A DNA stretch of 64,000 nt from Lepisosteus oculatus (lineage: Eukaryota > Chordata > Actinopteri > Semionotiformes > Lepisosteidae), in the NCBI RefSeq assembly GCF_040954835.1, contig NC_090703.1, positions 9,729,001 to 9,793,000 of the forward strand, read 5' to 3'. Each line of letters begins with the position of its first letter. Position 1 is the first letter of the stretch. The position numbers were made by a program, and so were the translations under genes. The notes below the pieces were generated by a model. That model had not been told where the DNA came from. It searched no databases and saw nothing but the letters and a program-made list of their open reading frames with translations. Positions 12,401 to 21,400 of this stretch are shown one piece after another.

Positions 12401-15400
12401 TTAGCTGGTGGCTCTTCTGAGCTGATACTAGAGCAGAAATATTTTTGTTTCTAATTATGAGGACCGAAACTGAACACAACCTTCAAAATGAGGTCTAACT
12501 AGAGTTTTGCAAAATTTTAATAAAAGATCCTTTGACTGCAATTCTGTGCATAAAACCTAGCCATATATTGTAGCATTCCATTTGCCTCTCTTGCAGTATT
12601 GCATGTAATGGCAAACGAAATGAATGACACATGAATTACATTGAAAACATGCATAACAGCACTGTTATTATGTGTAAGTACACATGTAATAACGAATTGC
12701 ATACTAAAAACAAAGTGGTACTGTGAAGTCATGGTAAAAACACAGTAATGAGTAAGCTATGATGTCAAATCACGATAAATCTGAATAAATGCATACACAT
12801 GGTGAAAGCATGGAAAACTTTCAGAACAGTACTGAAAGAAACTGATATCAGGATGTTATAATTGTAGATGCTTTAGCAGAATTTAATTTGGCAGAATTTA
12901 ATTTAGTTCACACTGCAACCTATTGGTGAAAGCTGGAACAGCAGTAGTTTGACATTTTTATCTAAGAGTCTTTAACAAAGGTATAAACACCAGTATAAAT
13001 AGCTTCAGTCTTCCAGTTTTTGATTTTTGTTTGAAGGCCATTCACTGGAATTTATTTCTAACAGTGTCCAAAATTACTCAATTGAATTAATTTGTTCTCC
13101 CATTTACTGTAGCTCTATGTACAGAGTAAAATCACTATGTTCTCCAGTTTTATAATGTTATCTGGACTTGTTTTAAGCCCATAGAAAAAGAAAATATGGA
13201 ATGGAGGGTGAATAATACACATACAGTACATAATAACTCAATGACTTGCAAATTATTGAACTTCCTTCCACAAAGTTTTTTAACTGGATTTTTTTTCTTT
13301 GCAGAAAAGGTGATAATAGGATAATTCGCAGTAAGAATGGGAGAATTGCCTCTATTAAGCACACAAAAACTGTGTATTGAATGATGTTAAATGCATTTCA
13401 GGCTGGTTTTCTTTGACAATTGAGATGATGAAGTGCAGTTATCTTAAAGCATTTATTCGTTAAAAAGGATGTAGCCCAATAATTTTACAAACCACACTAC
13501 CCATATGTTATCTTAGACATTTCTTTGTATGTCTGAATTGCTTATCTATTAATTTACTCCTTTTGTGAAATGAAGTGGCCCACTGCCTTTTTACATAGGC
13601 TACTAAAGGGGAGATTATTGGCAACAGAGACAATCAGTTTGTTTAGGTGATTTATCATTACAATGAGATTCTTAAAATGTTAGTAACAAAGAAGAGGCTT
13701 CAAGTTTTATATACTGTATTAAATAAACTTCATATTCATAAAGAAGGTAATTTAATGTTCTAATGGTTTAATCATAAGAGAGTGTAAATGCAGGCAGGAA
13801 TGCATCAATTAATGATATCCATTGCATCACATTTGGAAAAATCTGCAGGTCTCAATTTAGAAATAAAAAAGGGTGGTTAGAGGAGCAAACCTGAGTGTCC
13901 TGGCCTATTGCGTCTTGGTCCTTGCAAAAACTCCCAATGCTATAAAGAGCCCCAGCAGTAAAAACTGAACTCCAAAGAACAAAGCCCAGCAGCAAATACT
14001 GCAAGGTACTACGTCAAAAATATACCCCTTAAAGACCCCTTAGAGCCACTTTGTAGTTTAAATATGTTAAAAATATCTTGTAATGTTTCTACACTTTATT
14101 TTCCATGAAGCAGAGAGTCCAACCATGTCTCAGTTGAATCTTTTTGTGTCGTCTTTAGTAGGAAACCTGTGTAGGAGTCCCCAGTGAGTAGTGTTCATCG
14201 CACCTGTTCAAAGCCGCACACATCGCAGCAGAAGATTTGAGCACAGGGATGTGTCTTGATCATGATCTTCCCTTCCTTCTGTGCCTTGCTGGTGAAGTAC
14301 AGCCGGCCCTTCATGGCCTTGCGCCTGGGGGAGGTGAGTGGCACACAGGGACAGAGTCACGCATCCTGGAGAAGAAACACCGGCCCACACTGCCCGACTA
14401 CATCAAGAACAAACCTACATAGCTATGCTGCACCTCTCATTGGATCATTGGGGTCCAAAACTACCTACAGCACCTCAGTGCCCAAGTCAGACAGACGTAA
14501 CAGCTAGAGGAACAACAAAAAGTTCTGCTTATCCAGACCATGACCCCAAAAGGGAAGATGAAAGGAAGACTCACTTTAACAAAAAACAGAGTCTACTGAG
14601 ACTTAATTTCACAAACAGAACTTTTTTATACTCAACATACAGAGGTCACCTGTTCTTGTCTATTTTGGATTGCCATGCGATCTGTAACATCTGCACTGCA
14701 GACGCACCCTTGCTAGGGGATTAGCACTGGACTGTATGTTCTGCAGATAAAAGGTTTGCGCTGCTCAACTATACTTCAGAACACAAGGGATTTTCCTTGG
14801 ACAGCTACAGATCGCACAAGCAATAACTTGGATAAAGCAAGGTTACAATATGACCTAAAGTTCAATACAAGAAACTAACACAGAACCCACATAAATTTTC
14901 TTCTGAAAGCACTGTGAAGTGATTGGTGGTTCTAAACCCACTGACGTGCTTGGTTATGGGAACCTACCACATTACAAAACAGGAAATAACAACTTCTTGC
15001 ACAGTACTGACATACGGGCTTGTATTTCAGATGGTGGTGACTGTGATCATATTACAGCATTTACCTCTCCAAGTCAAGTTTCATCAGCTTCCGGACATCG
15101 AAACAGAAGCGGACATCTGTCACAGTGCAGCTTGGGTATGCCTCACTGGAAAATACAAAAACAGTAAAGCTCAGCACAGTGCAGGACCAGAAAGCAACAC
15201 AGGGAGCAGTATCAATCATTTCAAGGCTGGTCAATGCAGTTCTGATTTACAGTACAACTGATTTATGTATGTGACAAGTCAGTTCAGGAAATGTAATGGA
15301 ATGTTGTGCAGGAAAGTAATATGGCTGAACTTTTCTTTTAGCTCCTACAAGAAAGTAATCAGCTGGCAAGAAAGCCTACAAATGAGAAGAAGCCATCAGG

Positions 15401-18400
15401 GCCTATCTAGCTGGTTTGGCAGTGGTTAGTTCATCCAAGGATTTGCCCAGACATTTCTTGAAAGAAGCTAGGATACCAACTTCAACAACATGGCTGGGCA
15501 GCTTGCTCCAGTAATATGGTTGAACTTTTCTTTAAGCTTGTCCTAAATGAGCCAGCTGTTTTGATTCCATCATAGCTGGGGTACTATAGTTTTCTCCCTC
15601 AGGGACTCCCATGCGTCATGGATGACAGGTCAGAGGGGTCACTGCAAGGGCTGGGCCCCTTAGGCAGCCCCTGTGCAGACCAGTCCAGTCATGCACTGGC
15701 CAGTGATGACCAGTCCAGTCATGCACTGGCCTTCTTTTTTCTGTTAAAACTATGTTGTGTTTTGAAAACAGCCGAGCAAACCCAAATGTTTTTCCAATGA
15801 AGTCAGAGTGTTTCTTGTCTGCGTCGTTAGCAGTGGAGTGAATGAAGCAGAATCAGTTCTGGTCAGCTGGAGCTGATATTTTTGTACTCACTGGAAATGT
15901 TTTGTGATGAGCCCCGGATCAGAGATTTCCTTGGGAATGGAAGTGATCATTAGAGTTCTGGCCACCTGGGTGATATAAAATAATGCCTTAGACACACTGA
16001 ACCTTGTCTTGTTATATCAGTACTTACTGTACAAATGACCTTTTTTTTATTAGCCCTCCAAAATGGTTTACTGATAGTATTTACAGGTGTTGTTCCCACT
16101 TCATTACTTTCTGCTTCCTTTTTATAACTTAGTGTATTCACTTTATCATTCCCCAAAAACCATTTCTCCTTCAGTGCTGGGACTCTGCAAACAGAGAGCT
16201 GTGACGGCAGTGAAACCTGTGCCCACCTTCTCATCCTCCTTGTACTCCAAGCGTGCTGAGTGATGGGCCATGCAGAGCGCTGTGATGATGAAATAGAGCA
16301 GCGCAAAGATACTGTGCAGCCAGAGGAAACTGTCCCTGCAGAGGACAGGAAAGAAGAGAAGATCAGCCAGCAGGGGGCACTGTGCCCTGCATAAAAAGAC
16401 AGCTAGTTAGAAGGAAGTTGGTTAAATCATACCTCAAAACTGCTTCATATAAGAATTTCTCATTAACAGCTAAAAAGACAAGACCTCCTGTCATTTATAG
16501 CCTTTCTTAAGTTCATTCTAAGTAAACAAAAGTGCTAAAAACCCTATGAACCAGAAGACACACCGCTCTGGGTTACTTCAGAACTATGCCAGGAATGCTT
16601 CTTTGAGCCTGGAATATGTGGGGGAGCCACAAGAAACAGGTCAAATTAGAGAAACAGAGTGTACAGCATGGCCAGGTCAGTTTTCAATGACCACTGAGAG
16701 ACACACGCTGACGTGCAAGACTGCAGGCTACACTCACTTTAATCAAGCTGTCAGCGCAACGTCAGGTCTGACTAATGGGAGGTTTCCTGCCAAGGTATAA
16801 ATCAGAGTAAAGAATAAACAGGAAATAAAGGGGTTTGACATACTGTGCAGGAACATTGGCTATCGTCGTTCTTCCGAAATGTTGAGGGCTATCCCCTAGG
16901 GAAAAATAAAATTAAAAAAAACAAATGAACTAATTTGGTTTTACGTTGCTAGCTTGCGTGTTTGTTCAGGTTATGTGAAGCTGCAGCAGCCAATACACAC
17001 CAGCTGAATTGCACCATGTTTGGAATCAAGGTTTTGCAGGATGCTGCTCTGCTTTGTTGTTTGATCAATCATTTGCTTGACTCACAGATCACCATTTTGT
17101 AAGCCCTAGGCCAAGCTAACCCACACAGGCAATCCAGTTTCCTTCACATATTTTAAGGGTTTAGTTCACAGGCTTCCAATCCTAACTGTAGAGTGCTAGT
17201 GTGTCTACAAGTTTTCAATCCTGCTGAGCTTTCAAAGATCTGAAGAACTCGTTATTGGCTTAATTGGACCAATTTAGCAACTTTCCTCAGGTCTCCAGGT
17301 GTTGATTCTTTAAAGACAACTAAAAAAAACCTGCAGACATACTGCCCCCCCCAGGACCAGGAGTGCAGATGTCTGGTTTATTTTAACCAAAGCTCTCATC
17401 ATTAATTCAGTACAGCATTTAGTGGTTTCACATGAGTTGCTAAACAAACTGAGCGTCTCTACTTGATTTCTAAAGTTCCAGGCCACCCAGTGTGGCCTAC
17501 CCAGCAGGTTCCCAGAGAAGTTGACTGGCAGGATGATGGCCACTGACAGCACACAGATCAGCACCATGAGTACGATGATGTGGCGCTGGAAGGACAAGTA
17601 GGTGGTGGCATCAATCCCACATTTGCTCTGAATCTCTTCATCTCTGGAATACAAGACAGAAGCACATGCTCAGGTGCTGCTCACAGACATTCAGGCTGCA
17701 TGCATTCACCTAAGATACTGTACAAGACACAAGGCTCACAGGGAGTGCAGGAAGGATAGAATAAACAACTGTACTCCCATAACAGAAACACACACAAAGC
17801 CAATTTTTGTTCATGCAGACCACAAACCGCGACTCCAGTCAATCCTTGCTTTTCCTCCAGATATAGAAACGCAGGAATTATTAAACCAGAATATACAGAA
17901 TAGGGTGGAAAAATATAGAAGTCCAAAAAACAACTGTTTAAAACAACGGTACACAAGAATAAATAGTTGTTCTCTGACTTCTAAATCTGGAGTAAACACA
18001 GCTCAACCATAAACTCTAATGACTATCGGTAAGCCAGCAATGTGCAAACTTTTTGCAGCCACTGTTAGGAGTGTGTAGTCATTTATCTTTTTTAGCTTCG
18101 TGAGGTTTTCCAGACTAAGTAGCATTTTGCAAGTGAGGTTAACCCTTGCAGATGTGTATGCCAAAAGAAATAAAATATGTTCAAAAAACAGCACTGCTTC
18201 TGCGCTTACTTCATGTGGTAGATTGATGTCAGCCATGAACAGAAGCCCTTGAAGAAAAAAAGAGAGGAAAAAGTAAAACCAGTCACTTATTAAGGACCAT
18301 AATTTAAGCAGCCCAGACCTGATACAGACCTCTCTAATTTACATCTGCCTAAATGATTTACATTACACTAAAGCCACTTGTAATTGACCACAACAGGTTC

Positions 18401-21400
18401 ACTTTAATAGGTCTAGCCAATATTATTACACCGCCTGCAACTATTTTATTACTTATGCTGACACTAGTCTGACTCCATTTCATGTGACATGTGGTAAGAA
18501 TCTATACTGAAATTAAGGATTATTCATCTGGTGATGTATTACTATGACAAATTCATAGGGGTTAATAGCCACTTGTCTCGCTGCTTGGCAGTCACTAGCT
18601 TCCCAGGTTGGCTCACCACATCTTTATTCTCCATGTCCGAGGGGCTGGATTCGGAGGGCGACTTCTCCTTTTCACTCTGCTCTCCGTAAAACAGAGACGT
18701 GAGGCTGGAGGGGAGGCAGAGACAAAGAGTGACATTCGACCAGACCCCCAGTGTTCGGCAGGGAGGAAACGAGATTTTGTTTTTGTCAGGAAGAACAACA
18801 GAAAGGCGGAGGGAGATTTACTTAGAAAAGAAAGAAGAACAGCATCTTTCCCCCTTGATTTGAGAGACAGGAGAGAGTCAAGGCCAGTCCACCTTTTAAG
18901 CCCCACACTGCAGACTCTTAACCCCACTAATCATGCTGTTTCCCAGACACCCCAGTTAACACAAGTGCTGTCTCAGGCTTCCAGCTACAAACAACACAAG
19001 CAAGCCAAAAGCAAAAATAACACCCTTGCACCCTTATTACTGAAGCTGACTTTAAAGGTTTTTGCAAGCAATGCCACACAAAGAACAGCATAGATTGCTG
19101 TCCTGCTGATCCTAACTCCTTAAAATGCTTTTTTTTTTTTTACTCCAGGCCATAAATCGTATTTCTTGGCATTCTAACCAAATGTAACTTGAGGCTGTTA
19201 AAACTGAGAAGGAGTTTTTGTTCTGATAATTCCGAGAACAAGAATCAATGAAGAGTATTGAAGCCGTATAAAGTGGCGGGTTTCATGATAAAGCGTCACT
19301 GCTTTGTTTCTTTGTTTTGACCTCACCGTGGAAAACCAGCAGGTCACAAATATGTCTCATGGGTATTGGGAGACCTCTTCTGAAATAACCTCCCAGCCGC
19401 TGACCTCAGCACGGCACAAACTGCTCCTTACAGCAGCGGATGACATCGTCAAAGTCTGTTTTCCGACTGCATGCGAGTCGAGAAACCACAGCAAGACTCG
19501 AAGTCACGGTGCTCTGTGCAGACGGTGAGAACACCATTCCTCGTGATGCAGAGCCAGCAGATAGCCAGGCAACACATCAGTGAATACTGATAATCTCTTT
19601 GTCTAATGGGGATGGATAAATGACATGTGACAAACTGGCAAAAATTAAATCATCATGTGCTATTATTTCATACTTTTCATAAATATTTCATTATATTTCT
19701 ACTGCACCTTGAGATTGGATATTTTAGTAGTATCCAGTCTATGGTTTCACTTTATCCCTTCGCTTTCTCATCAATGACAGAAATCACAGCACTTAAACCA
19801 GCATAATTGAATTATCAAGGTCACTGCTTTCCTTTTCACTGCAGAGCAAATAGATGAAAGGGAAAAGCTCTTCACCATGCAGAAATAATCACAGTTTCAC
19901 CCCTGCTGCACTATACAGTAGCTCTCATCAGCCGAAGATGAACGTAGCATCTTTCATACATGTTACATCTCTCCCAATTATATAGATTGCAATATAATAT
20001 TTGTGCTGTCAATCTGTTGTACAGATCCTGGCAGCATGACAATCCAACTCAAAAATCTTTAGAGTCTATGATTATGTTTTTTCCATAACCATAGCAAGCA
20101 TGCTTTTTACAATGACGTTGAATGTTCGTGTTGCTGTATAAGAACCAGCATGCCTCACAGTTTTCATAATTGAGCCTTTCAGCAGGAAAAAAACGTTTTT
20201 CACTTTAGTAGCACAAGTCAAGCAGGATTGAAGGGGCCACTGGAGTCACTTTCACAAGCTGCTCAGAGTCTAGACTCCAACTGTGAGTCACATTATTAGT
20301 TCAGAAAACTGTAGAGAAGACTCCATCTGGGACTGCGCTGAGTCCAGCATTATGGTTTTGGGCATCAGTGACAGATACCGTAACAGTAATCCAGGTGAGT
20401 TTAAGGACAGGGATCTGGGGCTCAGCACAGGAGCTGCCCAGCTTAGCTCTTCAGAGTGTGTGAGCATGGCAGTATGGGAAAGAAAAAAAAGTGGTCACTG
20501 GGAGCTGACACAGAGACAAGTAACTGGTACCAGGTCTCATTGCAGATATTTCTGAAAAAAAAAACATGAGGGGGCAAATCTAACCAGTATTTTTCACTTT
20601 CTACTGATTTATACAGATAAACCCCCTTTATACATTTAATGCGATGTAGCAGCTGCATGAAACGACTCATTACAATAACTGTGGAACAGTGAGGTACTTC
20701 ATTTTTGCCAGTATTGACAAAATTACTTTTGATGGGAATATGGAGAACAGTCCCTCCATCGTCTATTTGTAAATCTGAAGGGAGATGTAACCTGTTGGAC
20801 AGTGGATCGGTTTTCAACATTTTCCAAAAATACCATCAACCCAACAATAAACAGAGTGGTTACTCATAGGAATTCAGGCGATGGCGGTTTACATAGCTAG
20901 ATAGGGGGAAAGGAAGCATCATGTTAGTTCAGTTTGTTGCTACTTTAAGTGAGCTGCCAACGATTAAAAACAGGAGGTGAACCTGATAGAGGCAAATCTA
21001 TTTCATAGAAATTGATCAGCCTTAACAAATCTAACTGCTACAAAGTCGTTATAATATCTGTATGTTATTCCCATTCAATCCAGAAGATGGAGCTCTTGAT
21101 AAACATTGCATGAGCCTCTTGCCTGTGAGCAGCTAGTTCATTTGATGAAAGAAAGATAAACGCGTGGGAGGGTAAATTGGCATATATATGAAAACTAATA
21201 TGAACAGTAAAAAAAACTTGAAATGTGCATGCATTCAACCTGTGAAGAAATAAATCAGATTATGATCTACTAGACATTTTTTAGTTGTTTTATGCCAGAC
21301 TTGCACAATGCACAGATTTCAAGGACGTTTCCTAAAAATCCAGAGGAAGAGGTTTACCTGTCATTATCCATCAGCAGGGCCAGGCGGCCATAGTCCCAGG

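Larger units (their letters stand above)
11744..14203. other. TMEM63C intron 10, repeats only
   Basis: A 2.46-kb intron. It holds a family D repeat (11895-12020) and a reversed family B copy (12205-12500). The remainder is AT-rich, and I see no further exon or RNA gene. Confidence 0.7.

Noticed and set aside
18608..19093. 161-codon plus-strand open frame
   Set aside because: It runs antisense across TMEM63C exon 3 and its intron; the opposite strand explains the coding signal.
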